From assembly GCA_964507795.1 (NCBI GenBank), contig CAZDQV010000017.1, positions 1 through 27,963 on the forward strand: a DNA stretch of 27,963 bases, written 5' to 3'. Made by a program: the position numbers and the translations under genes. Numbering within the stretch: the first letter of the stretch is position 1; the number at the start of each line of letters is the position of its first letter. The DNA is from UMGS973 sp964507795. Lineage in GTDB: Bacteria > Bacillota > Clostridia > Peptostreptococcales > Anaerovoracaceae. Shown here piece by piece: positions 1 to 7,132 of the stretch. The notes under the pieces are model-generated. The model searched no databases. It saw nothing but the letters and a program-made list of their open reading frames with translations, and had not been told where the DNA came from.

Positions 1-58
1 GGAAGTGCTCCCTTATTACAGAAACATTGACAGTGAAGGGGTGAGAATAGTTGCATAA
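1..58 (+). CDS. 3' end of a probable MNT-type nucleotidyltransferase (partial)
   Basis: An open frame enters from the left edge (codons begin at base 2) and ends with TAA at 56-58. The readable tail is EVLPYYRNIDSEGVRIVA. A short I-x-x-EGV tail just before a HEPN gene fits the small nucleotidyltransferases of MNT/HEPN pairs. The stop overlaps the TTG start of the HEPN gene by 8 bases, so the two are translationally coupled. No catalytic GSxxxG...DxD motif lies inside the window. The assignment therefore rests on the tail and on the neighbour, and is an inference. Confidence 0.45.
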   Translation, partial: EVLPYYRNIDSEGVRIVA

Positions 59-455
59 CGAGAGAAACAAAAACCTTGCACTTTATAGACTGGATAGAGC
101 AAAAGAACTTATACCTGATGCCCGGAATTTATATAATACAGGAAGTTACAAAAGTGCAAACAACAGGGCATACTGTTCGATTTTCCATGCTATGAGGGTA
201 GTTCTTGCACTGGACGAGGTTGACTTCAAAAAACATTCAGGAGTCATTCAGTATTTTCAGAGAGAATATATCAAAACAGGAATTTTTGAAAAAAGCTGTT
301 CCACCATAATTATGAGCGCCAGCGAGATTAGAAATGCCAGTGACTATGATGATTTTTATCTTGCTTCTGCAGAAGAGGCTCAGGAGCAGATTGATAATGC
401 TGTGGCTTTCGCAGGAGTGATTGAAGAATACCTGAATAATGCAATCGACAAGTAA
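51..455 (+). CDS. HEPN-domain protein (UPF0332 type), partner of an upstream nucleotidyltransferase
   Basis: This 134-residue, probably all-helical protein matches the HEPN/UPF0332 family, whose members pair with minimal nucleotidyltransferases in toxin-antitoxin-like modules. Visible landmarks are the helix with NRAYCSIFHAM (residues 38-48) and the C-terminal R94-N-A-S-D-Y-D-D-F stretch, which matches the R-x-x-x-DYDDF signature of UPF0332 proteins. The RNase-type HEPN motif R-x4-6-H is not present at this place; D-Y-D-D-F stands where the histidine would be. The start is TTG at 51 with AAGGGGTG seven bases upstream. The nearby GTG at 41 is out of frame. It overlaps the upstream partial gene by 8 bases and is followed by a terminator. 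HEPN family membership is fairly sure. Toxin activity is inferred and may be absent. Confidence 0.75.
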   Translation: MHNERNKNLALYRLDRAKELIPDARNLYNTGSYKSANNRAYCSIFHAMRVVLALDEVDFKKHSGVIQYFQREYIKTGIFEKSCSTIIMSASEIRNASDYDDFYLASAEEAQEQIDNAVAFAGVIEEYLNNAIDK

Positions 456-470
456 ATAACGGTAATAAGG

Positions 471-497
471 TAAAGACACTCTTGACGGGTGTCTTTA
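471..497. terminator. Bidirectional terminator between HEPN gene and PAP2 gene
   Basis: A 9-bp perfect stem, TAAAGACAC (471-479) with GTGTCTTTA (489-497), encloses a 9-base loop and is followed by TTTC. It lies between convergent genes (stops at 455 and 514), so it can serve both strands. Confidence 0.7.
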
Positions 498-513
498 TTT
501 CAGTATATACCTG

Positions 514-1170
514 CTATTTCCTCTTGTGCTTTTGAGATATGTGATAAACAATAACATACGAAATGAGCCATACAGCAATGCCTCCAAGCACATCAAGAAT
601 CGAATGCTGCTTGATAAATACCGTTGACATGCATATCAGCACAGCGGTTATCGCGCCTGTCGCTCTGAATGCAGCAAGCCCTTCTGTTTTGAAAAATGTG
701 GTTGCCGCCACCAAAGCACCTGCAACATGCATGCTTGGAAACACATTTGTATTGGTGTCTGCACTGTAAAGCAGCCCTATTATATCCGTAAAAAAATTCT
801 CTCTTTCAAACACTGCAGGTCTGAGATCCTGCCCGTTTGGAAACATTATATACACAGCAAAACATATCCCAAAAGCGCATATGAGATGCCATACATATTT
901 CTTGAATTCAGGAATATCACAAAAGAAGAGATAAAGCCCCGGAATAATGAGAAACGGATACCACAGGCAGTAAAATATTACGAAACCCTCAAGAAACGGT
1001 ATGTACTCGTCAAGAAATATATTGGTTGCCCAGTAACCTGCATCACCGGATATAAAGGTTTCCACCAGAAAAAATGCCAGCAGGTATCCGGGCAAAAACA
1101 GGAAATACGGAAGAACTTTTTTGTTCAAATTAATATATGCTCTGATTGTCATGTTTGTGTCTTTTTTCAT
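514..1170 (-). CDS. PAP2-superfamily membrane phosphatase/phosphotransferase-like protein
   Basis: The protein has 218 residues and about six hydrophobic segments. The acid-phosphatase PAP2 motifs are visible: L-R-P at 116-118 (remnant of motif 1, without the usual upstream lysine), F-PSMH at 144-148 (motif 2, H148), and S182...H189...D193 (motif 3, SxxxxxxHxxxD). Family members hydrolyse lipid phosphates or exchange lipid head groups at the membrane; lack of the motif-1 lysine resembles the PAP2_3/inositol-phosphotransferase branch. The substrate cannot be read from the sequence. ATG at 1170 is chosen because CAGGAG lies 12 bases upstream; M7 (1152) has no ribosome site. The first 41 bases overlap the end of the upstream TVP38-like gene, so the two are co-transcribed and probably act on the same membrane lipids. 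Confidence 0.8.
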   Translation of the reverse strand: MKKDTNMTIRAYINLNKKVLPYFLFLPGYLLAFFLVETFISGDAGYWATNIFLDEYIPFLEGFVIFYCLWYPFLIIPGLYLFFCDIPEFKKYVWHLICAFGICFAVYIMFPNGQDLRPAVFERENFFTDIIGLLYSADTNTNVFPSMHVAGALVAATTFFKTEGLAAFRATGAITAVLICMSTVFIKQHSILDVLGGIAVWLISYVIVYHISQKHKRK

Positions 1171-1816
1171 AAATATAGTACGCTCCTGAGGATATGATGA
1201 TTATGCCTATGTCTGCACCTGCAAAACACCAGAAAGCAGGTGAAAAAATATCTGAAACAGCATTTCCAAGTAAAGTCTTGATAATTACAAGCGGTAAACA
1301 GCCTGCAAGAGTGCCTGCAATATATGTCCTGTACGGTACAACAACAGCTCCCATATACATGCTTACAAGATCAAAAGGAAGTATGTTGACTACTCTCACG
1401 AAAAATGAGAAAAACAAATCATTTTTGCTGCGTATTTCTCTGAGTTTTAAGACTTTCGGGTATCTCTCAACCATATATTCGACAGTTTCCTCTCCGGAAA
1501 ATCTGCCTATTGCATATGGCACTGTTGCTGTTATTCCTATTCCTGCAAGGTTCACAACTATTGCCAGTGGTGCAGGAAACATTATCCCTCCAAGCACAAA
1601 CAAAAGAAGAGAAGGGAATACTATCGTAAGACTTTTGGCTGCAAAAAGTCCCCATAAAAACAGTATCGCCAGGCAGGTATTTTGTGGTGAAAACTCGAGA
1701 AGTTTCTCTGCCGATATGTCTTTGTCTGTAACAAGCAGCACTGCTGCTGAAACAATCATCACTGATATAATTGCAGCTCCGACTATTGTTCTTCTTCTTG
1801 GATCAAACAAAACCAA
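1130..1816 (-). CDS. TVP38/TMEM64 (DedA-like, VTT-domain) membrane protein
   Basis: The protein has up to 228 residues, with an N-terminal transmembrane segment (about 12-30) and a VTT/SNARE-associated domain. The diagnostic region FFVRVVNILPFDLVSMYMG (F-x-R-x-x-N-I-x-P-x-D) is clear, as is the amphipathic re-entrant stretch before it. Relatives (YdjX, YtxB, TVP38) are implicated in lipid scrambling or membrane homeostasis. The earliest possible start is TTG at 1816, since an in-frame TGA lies just upstream. AAAGGGAG sits only 2 bases from that TTG but 8 bases from a second TTG at 1810, so 1810 (226 residues) is the likelier start. It overlaps the PAP2 gene and forms a two-gene operon with it. 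It diverges from the rnfC-like gene across an intergenic region holding a perfect inverted repeat. Confidence 0.8.
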   Translation of the reverse strand: MVLFDPRRRTIVGAAIISVMIVSAAVLLVTDKDISAEKLLEFSPQNTCLAILFLWGLFAAKSLTIVFPSLLLFVLGGIMFPAPLAIVVNLAGIGITATVPYAIGRFSGEETVEYMVERYPKVLKLREIRSKNDLFFSFFVRVVNILPFDLVSMYMGAVVVPYRTYIAGTLAGCLPLVIIKTLLGNAVSDIFSPAFWCFAGADIGIIIISSGAYYIYEKRHKHDNQSIY

Positions 1817-1880
1817 CTCTCCCTTTCACAAAATATTATACCTGTCAAACATAAGTATAACACATCAGCAGAAATGATAA

Positions 1881-1906
1881 ACAGACATTTGTATAGAAAT
1901 GTCTGT
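1881..1906. promoter_or_regulatory. Perfect inverted repeat, candidate operator in divergent promoter region
   Basis: ACAGACATTT (1881-1890) and AAATGTCTGT (1897-1906) are exact inverted copies around a 6-base centre. No T-run follows on either strand, so it is not a terminator. It overlaps the -35 of the candidate rnfC promoter and lies between divergent genes, which suits a dimeric repressor site. The regulator is unknown. Confidence 0.55.
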
Positions 1907-1917
1907 CGGTATATGTT
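1889..1917 (+). promoter_or_regulatory. Candidate promoter for the rnfC-like/rnfD-like operon
   Basis: TTGTAT (1889-1894), a 17-base spacer, then TATGTT (1912-1917), about 39 bases before the rnfC start. Both hexamers are imperfect. The -35 lies within the centre and right arm of the inverted repeat at 1881-1906. Confidence 0.4.
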
Positions 1918-1955
1918 AAAATTAATATGATTCTACTTTGAAAGTGAGGTCTTTT

Positions 1956-3224
1956 ATGTCAGTCAAAAAAAGACGTTTTTATACAATACAAATAGAGCAA
2001 AATAAACGGACGTGGAATTGTGGAACCGAAACAATGCCCGAACCCGATGAGATAATGCTGCTGATTCCGCAATATCCGGGAGACACTGCCAAGGTTACAG
2101 TCGAAGAAGGTTCCTATGTGGTTGTCGGACAGCGCATAGCTGATTCCATGGATTCTGTTCCTGTCCACTCACCGGTTTCAGGCACCGTAGAGGAAATTAC
2201 AGAAGTAAGGTTGAGAGGCAGTGAAATGAGAACTGCAGTCACAATAGCTTCCGATGGCAAACAAAAAATTTCTGAAAAGATCAATATTCCAGAAATAGAA
2301 ACCAAAAAAGCATACATAGACTGCCTCAGACGGGCAGGTATAATCAATGGTAATTCTCCTGCATATGTTGATTTCAACAGGGAAGATGTCAGTGCGATAT
2401 ATATAAACGGTTTTGAATCTGAGCCTATCGTTACCGCCCTTCACAGAATGATGCTTGAAAATGCTGAGGATATAGCAGAAGGCATATCACTGTCTATGAA
2501 ACATCTTGAAACAGACAAGGCTGTAATATGCATATCGGCATTAGATACACAGGCATGCGATACTTTGAGAGAAGCGGTTCAGAAATACTCCGGAATATAT
2601 ATCAAAACGCTCAAAGACAAATACATTCCTGACAACCGCAGCCTGCTTGAATTTAAACTGACAGGAAAAGAAGACAACAGCTCTGTCCTGTTTTCAGATA
2701 TACGTACCATGATGCAGATAGGTAATTATTTCAGAACAGGCATGCCTGTTGTTTCACAAAAGATTACGGTTGATGGAAATATAATTGCTGAGCCCAAAAA
2801 TGTTCTTGTTCCTATCGGTGCCAGAATTGCAGATGTTGTGGACTTTTGCGGAGGATATACCGCAATACCTCGAAAAATAATTGACAACGGGACTATGACA
2901 GGCAAATGCTTTGCATCAGACAGGCTTCCCGTATGCAAAGATACCAGAGCAATTGTAGCTTTCGAGGGAAAAGACAGCGTAATGCCTGATGTGGATCATT
3001 GTATCAGATGCGGCAGCTGTTACCGAAACTGCCCTGAAGGTTTGACTCCTGTATATATTGCAAAAGCATATTCAAGAGGTGATATCAAAAATCTCAAAAT
3101 ATTTGATGTGACAAAATGCATCAGCTGTGGATGCTGTTCATATATATGCCCTGCCAAGATACCTTTGCAGCAGATATGTCTGGAGGCGGGAAGAATGGTA
3201 AGGGAGGTTGAAAAAAATGTATAG
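1956..3224 (+). CDS. rnfC: RnfC-like electron-transport subunit lacking the NADH/FMN glycine motif
   Basis: This 422-residue protein has the RnfC domain order: an N-terminal barrel-sandwich domain (about 25-90, with PVHSPVSGTV), an RnfC core, a SLBB domain (about 260-310), and two ferredoxin-type 4Fe-4S motifs beginning at Cys349 (CIRCGSCYRNCP) and Cys388 (CISCGCCSYICP). Rnf complexes move electrons between ferredoxin and NAD+ coupled to ion transport. Here the glycine-rich NADH/FMN site normally found after the barrel (G-x-GGA-x-FP type) is replaced by RAGIINGNSPAYVDF (127-141), so NADH binding is doubtful. The frame opens at TTG 1938, but ATG 1956 is chosen because GTGAGGT lies 6 bases before it. 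The stop overlaps rnfD by 8 bases. rnfG, rnfE, rnfA and rnfB are absent nearby. It could instead serve a different RnfC-type electron-transfer role. Confidence 0.8.
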   Translation: MSVKKRRFYTIQIEQNKRTWNCGTETMPEPDEIMLLIPQYPGDTAKVTVEEGSYVVVGQRIADSMDSVPVHSPVSGTVEEITEVRLRGSEMRTAVTIASDGKQKISEKINIPEIETKKAYIDCLRRAGIINGNSPAYVDFNREDVSAIYINGFESEPIVTALHRMMLENAEDIAEGISLSMKHLETDKAVICISALDTQACDTLREAVQKYSGIYIKTLKDKYIPDNRSLLEFKLTGKEDNSSVLFSDIRTMMQIGNYFRTGMPVVSQKITVDGNIIAEPKNVLVPIGARIADVVDFCGGYTAIPRKIIDNGTMTGKCFASDRLPVCKDTRAIVAFEGKDSVMPDVDHCIRCGSCYRNCPEGLTPVYIAKAYSRGDIKNLKIFDVTKCISCGCCSYICPAKIPLQQICLEAGRMVREVEKNV

Positions 3225-4179
3225 CGAATACAATAATAACCTGATGGAAATGCAGGGACCTCATGTACTCGGCAGCAAAACCATAGGCTCTACAATGAGA
3301 TATGTGGTAGTAGCACTGATACCTCAATTTGTAGTCAGCCTTTATATGTTCGGAGCAAGATGTCTTCCGCTCGTGCTTGTAAGCATATTGGCATGTTTGT
3401 TTTTTGAACTGCTTTTTAATCTGATCAGAAAAAAGAAGCAAACTCTAAAAAACTGGAGTGCGGTCGTTACTGGGATTATAATCGCATTTAATATGCCTAC
3501 AGGTGTCCCTTACTGGCTGACTGTGATTGCTGCCTTTATATCCATAATAATCATAAAGCAGCTCTTTGGCGGCATAGGCAGAAACTATGTCAATCCGGCA
3601 GTCAGTGCAATTGTTGTATTAAACCTTGTTTTTCCGAATATAATGAGCGTATGGCCTGTGCCGGCAGTAGGAAGCCCTGATATTCCTGCAGGCGCACAAA
3701 CAGCAGCAACTTCCCTTGAAATCATGTCCGGTGCAGAAGGTGTAATGCCAAGCAAATGGGAATTGCTTTTGGGTCTCTGCTCAGGAAACATGGGTGAAAT
3801 CAGTGCATTAATGCTTCTGATTGGCGGGCTGTTTCTCATTTGGAAAAAAGTAATATCGCCAATAATTCCAGCTTCCATAATAGGAACAGTTATCATCTTC
3901 TCACTGATTGCACGAGTAGATCCAATGATAGAAGTTTGCTCCGGAGCTCTCATGTTATGTGCTTTCTTTATGGCAACAGACCCTGTAACATCTCCGGTCA
4001 AAGCCAGAGGAATGATTTCCTATGGCATAGGCATAGGAGTTATAACTATGGCGATACGACTATATGTCCCTGGAATTGCAGAAGGCGTATATATAGCTAT
4101 TTTAATAATGAATCTGCTCTCACAAGTTTCAGACCGGATTTTCATTGAAGAAAGATTTAAAAAGAAAAAAAGAAATTAA
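3217..4179 (+). CDS. rnfD: RnfD/NqrB-like flavin-carrying membrane subunit
   Basis: The protein has 320 residues and about nine to ten hydrophobic segments, matching the RnfD/NqrB family. RnfD carries FMN covalently on a threonine in an (S)GAT-P-L type motif. Here T-A-A-T-S-L at 162-167 aligns to it, so Thr165 is the likely acceptor, although glycine and proline of the motif are replaced. Other family landmarks are NWSAVVTGIIIAFNMP, GRNYVNPA and FFMATDPVTSPV. ATG 3217 is chosen because GGGAGG lies nine bases upstream; the in-frame TTG at 3208 touches that ribosome site. The 8-base overlap with rnfC indicates coupling. A terminator follows at once, so the operon holds only these two Rnf-type genes. 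Confidence 0.82.
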   Translation: MYSEYNNNLMEMQGPHVLGSKTIGSTMRYVVVALIPQFVVSLYMFGARCLPLVLVSILACLFFELLFNLIRKKKQTLKNWSAVVTGIIIAFNMPTGVPYWLTVIAAFISIIIIKQLFGGIGRNYVNPAVSAIVVLNLVFPNIMSVWPVPAVGSPDIPAGAQTAATSLEIMSGAEGVMPSKWELLLGLCSGNMGEISALMLLIGGLFLIWKKVISPIIPASIIGTVIIFSLIARVDPMIEVCSGALMLCAFFMATDPVTSPVKARGMISYGIGIGVITMAIRLYVPGIAEGVYIAILIMNLLSQVSDRIFIEERFKKKKRN

Positions 4180-4189
4180 CAACATTACA

Positions 4190-4223
4190 AAAGCACAGCC
4201 TTTATCCCTAATGACTGTGCTTT
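4190..4223. terminator. Bidirectional terminator after rnfD-like gene
   Basis: AAAGCACAG (4190-4198) pairs with CTGTGCTTT (4215-4223) across a 16-base loop. CTTTATA follows on the plus strand, and TGTAATGTT on the minus strand. It lies between convergent genes. Confidence 0.7.
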
Positions 4224-4232
4224 CTTTATACC

Positions 4233-4913
4233 TTAATTGCAATTTCTTAAACTGTTGTTGCATTCAATACTGAGTCTCTCTTCTTTTATTTTATCTATTA
4301 CCTTGTTCGTGAGTTTTACAACGCATCCGACAAGAAATGCCGCGGCGGCAGTTCCCTCTCTCACACCGGTTATATTACCCAAAAAAACAAGCGATGTGAT
4401 ACATGCTGCAACTACCAGTGATACATCAAAAGTTATCTTCATTGTGCTGAATTTGATAGGCAATACTGCACATACAGCAAGTATGAAGCCTTCTCCTGCA
4501 AGCACAATTATATCTGCTTTAACTTCAAGGGTTACACCTATTCCAACAATTACGATTCCCGCTGCACATACAAGCCACTGTTGCAATGTATTCTGCGGGT
4601 TGATAACCTCTGTCACCTTCAGTGCAAAATCCGTCAGATATCCAAAAATAATAGCAGCCGGAAGCTGCAAAAGCTGAAAAGGTGAATAGTTTTTTCGCAG
4701 TATGATTATCTGCAACGATATAAGGACAACATGCATACATATTGTAGCTGTTCCTACTGTAAGCGGCGTACACTTACTTATTACATATGGAAAACTTGAA
4801 ATGGGTGATGTTCCAAGGGAAGCTCTGATGGAAAAAGCAACACCGAACGCCATTACAAGCAATCCTGCACATAAAATTAAAGCTCTTTTTATAAAGTTTG
4901 ATTCTGTTGTCAT
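4233..4913 (-). CDS. YczE/YyaS/YitT-family integral membrane protein
   Basis: The 226 residues form about five to six transmembrane helices. The N-terminal pattern (GLLVMAFGVAFSIRASLGTSPISS, residues 17-40, a small-residue helix followed by ASLG-x-SP) is typical of the YczE/YyaS/YitT group of bacterial membrane proteins of unknown function. The tail is polar and basic, then asparagine-rich. The ATG overlaps the stop of the upstream marR gene by four bases (ATGA), so expression is coupled to that regulator. Because such MarR-led pairs usually regulate their own partner, export or tolerance of a small molecule is a plausible but unproven role. Confidence 0.75.
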   Translation of the reverse strand: MTTESNFIKRALILCAGLLVMAFGVAFSIRASLGTSPISSFPYVISKCTPLTVGTATICMHVVLISLQIIILRKNYSPFQLLQLPAAIIFGYLTDFALKVTEVINPQNTLQQWLVCAAGIVIVGIGVTLEVKADIIVLAGEGFILAVCAVLPIKFSTMKITFDVSLVVAACITSLVFLGNITGVREGTAAAAFLVGCVVKLTNKVIDKIKEERLSIECNNSLRNCN

Positions 4914-5341
4914 AAAGTTTCCTTTCCTGTTTCTGTCAATGCCATATATACTTTTTCAAGGAGTTCTTTGAGCTGAGTTTTTTCTTCGTCAGTCAGATAT
5001 TTCAACGCATCTTTATCTGCTTCTTTGAATATACTCTCCATAGCTTTAGCTGCCTGTTCGCCTTTTTTGGTGAGAGAAACATACAGGGATCTCCGATTTC
5101 CATCCTTTTGTCTCCTTGTCACAAGTCCTTCTTTTTCCATTCCGAGAAGAATTGTTCCTACAGTCGCCTGTTCTATTTCACAATATCTGGCGATTGTCTT
5201 CTGATTTGCCTCTCCACAGTCAGCAAGACATTCAAGCACCTTTGGTTTACCAGATGTCAAACCTATTGCGGCAGCCCTGCCTGAAAGCATTCTGTGCATA
5301 TTCATATGTGTTTTCATTAGAGTATAGTGGAAAGTATGCAT
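4910..5341 (-). CDS. MarR-family transcriptional regulator
   Basis: The 143-residue winged-helix protein has a recognition region at about 45-70 (NQKTIARYCEIEQATVGTIL), then a wing with EGLVTRR...GNRRSLYVSLTKKG (71-94), the standard MarR pattern. The C-terminal helices supply dimerisation. The frame stays open to 5437, but ATG 5341 is preferred: AAGGAGG lies about six bases upstream, and the promoter and operator lie just beyond it, so the longer version would start upstream of its own promoter. The downstream membrane gene overlaps by four bases. A perfect 24-base palindrome covers the -10 box, so autorepression is strongly suggested. Confidence 0.9.
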   Translation of the reverse strand: MHTFHYTLMKTHMNMHRMLSGRAAAIGLTSGKPKVLECLADCGEANQKTIARYCEIEQATVGTILLGMEKEGLVTRRQKDGNRRSLYVSLTKKGEQAAKAMESIFKEADKDALKYLTDEEKTQLKELLEKVYMALTETGKETL

Positions 5342-5352
5342 AGTAAGCCTCC

Positions 5353-5376
5353 TTATAATAAGCATTCTTATTATAA
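5353..5376. promoter_or_regulatory. Palindromic operator for the MarR-type regulator
   Basis: TTATAATAAG (5353-5362) and CTTATTATAA (5367-5376) are exact inverted copies separated by CATT. The site covers the -10 of the marR promoter and ends 12 bases before the start codon, as expected for autorepression. Confidence 0.7.
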
Positions 5377-5398
5377 CTCTTTTCGGCTCCCCCGTCAA
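5370..5398 (-). promoter_or_regulatory. marR-operon promoter
   Basis: On the minus strand TTGACG (5398-5393) and TATAAT (5375-5370) are separated by exactly 17 bases. Hexamers and spacing are near consensus for the housekeeping sigma factor, and the -10 lies inside the palindrome. Confidence 0.75.
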
Positions 5399-5416
5399 AT
5401 TGTTTTTTGGGCAATC

Positions 5417-5455
5417 AAATAATCGCCTCGGCTCCAAAAGCTTAGGCGATTATTT
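5417..5455. terminator. Terminator hairpin of the permease gene; relative of the toxin-locus hairpins
   Basis: AAATAATCGCCT (5417-5428) pairs perfectly with AGGCGATTATTT (5444-5455). It lies between the permease stop (5494) and the marR promoter. The stem is the same as in the hairpins at 8819-8853 and 9069-9108. The loop shares GGCTCCAAA with the second of these, and the flank at 5464-5469 shares GTGGTT. It may be the last remnant of a third toxin/antitoxin copy. Confidence 0.65.
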
Positions 5456-5493
5456 AATATTTATGTGGTTCTACATTTATTTTTTACAGGCTG

Positions 5494-7116
5494 TCAATTC
5501 GTCTTGCGTCCAACCAGATAGAGAATTATTCCCACTGCTATACATACGAACCCTATAATCATAGTCACATTCTGCATCAATGTGAAATCCGAAAACAGTC
5601 CGCTGCCATACTCATCCAGATAATATTCATCAGCCCATGAACCTTCATACCATTTGATGAATACTTTAGCGAAGATTGCAAATACTCCGATGCCCAGATA
5701 TAAACCTCCCAGCCTCTTTACATCTCCAAATCCCAGATGTGTCTTAGGATTTATCGGATACATCTCAGGACTGTCTATTGTTGATCCTTTGAATTTCCAT
5801 TTAGCCAATATATATATAATTGGAACAAACAATACCCAAATCATGCCTCCGAGGAAGTAATCCATGCCGTTTACAAGTGTTGACAGTATGCAGATTCCCA
5901 GCACAATGATGCTGCATATAGTGTGCAAAGTCTTGCCTCCAGGGAACTTAAACGGAATTTCCTCTGCCGGAATCTTTCTCTTTAGCTTCATGCAGGCAAT
6001 TATCGTCAGCGACACTACCATTACCATAAAGAATACATCAACTACAACAAGGAATGTAAAGCTGAACGGTATCAGTGCCAAAGTTACTACGGCTACAAAT
6101 ATAAGGCCTACATAAGGAACGCCTCTCTTTTTGGTCAGATTGGCAACAAACTTCGGTCCAAAGTGTTCATCAGCCAACAGAAGAACACATCTTGATCCTG
6201 TGGTAAGGCATACGTTAAATATGGAAGCCTGACCTATGATTGCAATAATCATAAAGCCTATACCTGCTGCAGGACCTACAAACTGCACAAGAACTGCTGA
6301 ATATCCTATTCCATCAGGTTCAGTTGTCCAGTCTGCCCATTCACCTACAGAACCAAGTCCTGCTATTGTCGGCAGAATGTATGTCAGCGAAATCAGCGGA
6401 ACAACTATCATCAATGCTTTAGGTATAATCTTGTGTGCCCCTTTGATTTCTCCTGCTATTACCGATAACTCGTCAAATCCGGAATACATCCAGATTGCGA
6501 TTGCCAAACCTGCACCTATATGTCCAAACGCATTGTCGTATTCATCAGAGAAGAACGGCTCCACAGGGCTCTGATTCATATTCATGAATCCTACCACTGT
6601 AACTGCAGCAAATGCAACCACTATTAGTATTGAGAGTATTGTACTTACAACGCTTACATCCTTAACACCAAGTACATTAATAGTGAAGAATATAAGAACC
6701 ATTACTACCTTTAGTATGAAACTCATGGTATCTGACAGTGGGACTATTTTGCCCAGATAACCGATTGCCAGAACAACATAAACTGTATTGCATACAAGCG
6801 ACCATATTACATTGCAGAATACCATAATAGCAAACCAGAATTCACCAAGAGCCTCTTTAACCCACATCAGATTGCCGCCTTCAACAGGTCTTGCCGAACC
6901 CATTTCCGCACAAATCAGTGAATATGGAACTGCCCATATTATTGGAAGCACCAACAACAGTACGATTGTAAGCCCTGGTCCACATTCAGGAATCATTTCT
7001 TCAATTCCGAAGGCTCCGGCACAGCATATAGCGTAGAACATCCCTACGACGGACATTACTCCCACCTTGCTCTGCACAACATCCTTCGTGCCATGTCTTG
7101 CTTCTAATTTTTCCAT
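5494..7116 (-). CDS. APC-superfamily amino acid/polyamine permease
   Basis: The 540-residue protein has about 12 or more transmembrane segments and APC-family landmarks. TM1 has GAFGIEEMI (35-43), like the G-x-FGIE signature of the PUT/amino-acid-polyamine group. This is followed by PIIWAVPYSLICAEMGSARP and EGGNLMWVKEALG (the E-G-G-x-x-x-W signature). A polar C-terminal stretch (about 440-500) precedes a last hydrophobic segment. It is predicted to act as a proton-coupled or exchange transporter in the cytoplasmic membrane. The substrate is not readable. The adjacent saccharopine dehydrogenase-family gene points to lysine-like or other basic amino acids, as inference. ATG 7116 has AAGGAG seven bases upstream. 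The 52-base gap to the upstream gene contains competing RNA hairpins. Confidence 0.85.
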   Translation of the reverse strand: MEKLEARHGTKDVVQSKVGVMSVVGMFYAICCAGAFGIEEMIPECGPGLTIVLLLVLPIIWAVPYSLICAEMGSARPVEGGNLMWVKEALGEFWFAIMVFCNVIWSLVCNTVYVVLAIGYLGKIVPLSDTMSFILKVVMVLIFFTINVLGVKDVSVVSTILSILIVVAFAAVTVVGFMNMNQSPVEPFFSDEYDNAFGHIGAGLAIAIWMYSGFDELSVIAGEIKGAHKIIPKALMIVVPLISLTYILPTIAGLGSVGEWADWTTEPDGIGYSAVLVQFVGPAAGIGFMIIAIIGQASIFNVCLTTGSRCVLLLADEHFGPKFVANLTKKRGVPYVGLIFVAVVTLALIPFSFTFLVVVDVFFMVMVVSLTIIACMKLKRKIPAEEIPFKFPGGKTLHTICSIIVLGICILSTLVNGMDYFLGGMIWVLFVPIIYILAKWKFKGSTIDSPEMYPINPKTHLGFGDVKRLGGLYLGIGVFAIFAKVFIKWYEGSWADEYYLDEYGSGLFSDFTLMQNVTMIIGFVCIAVGIILYLVGRKTN

Positions 7117-7132
7117 CGTTTTTCTCCTTCAG

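Noticed and set aside
1194..1877. Long plus-strand open frame of 227 codons opposite the TVP38-like gene
   Set aside because: The minus-strand frame has the VTT-domain signature; the plus-strand product is low-complexity and has no ribosome site.
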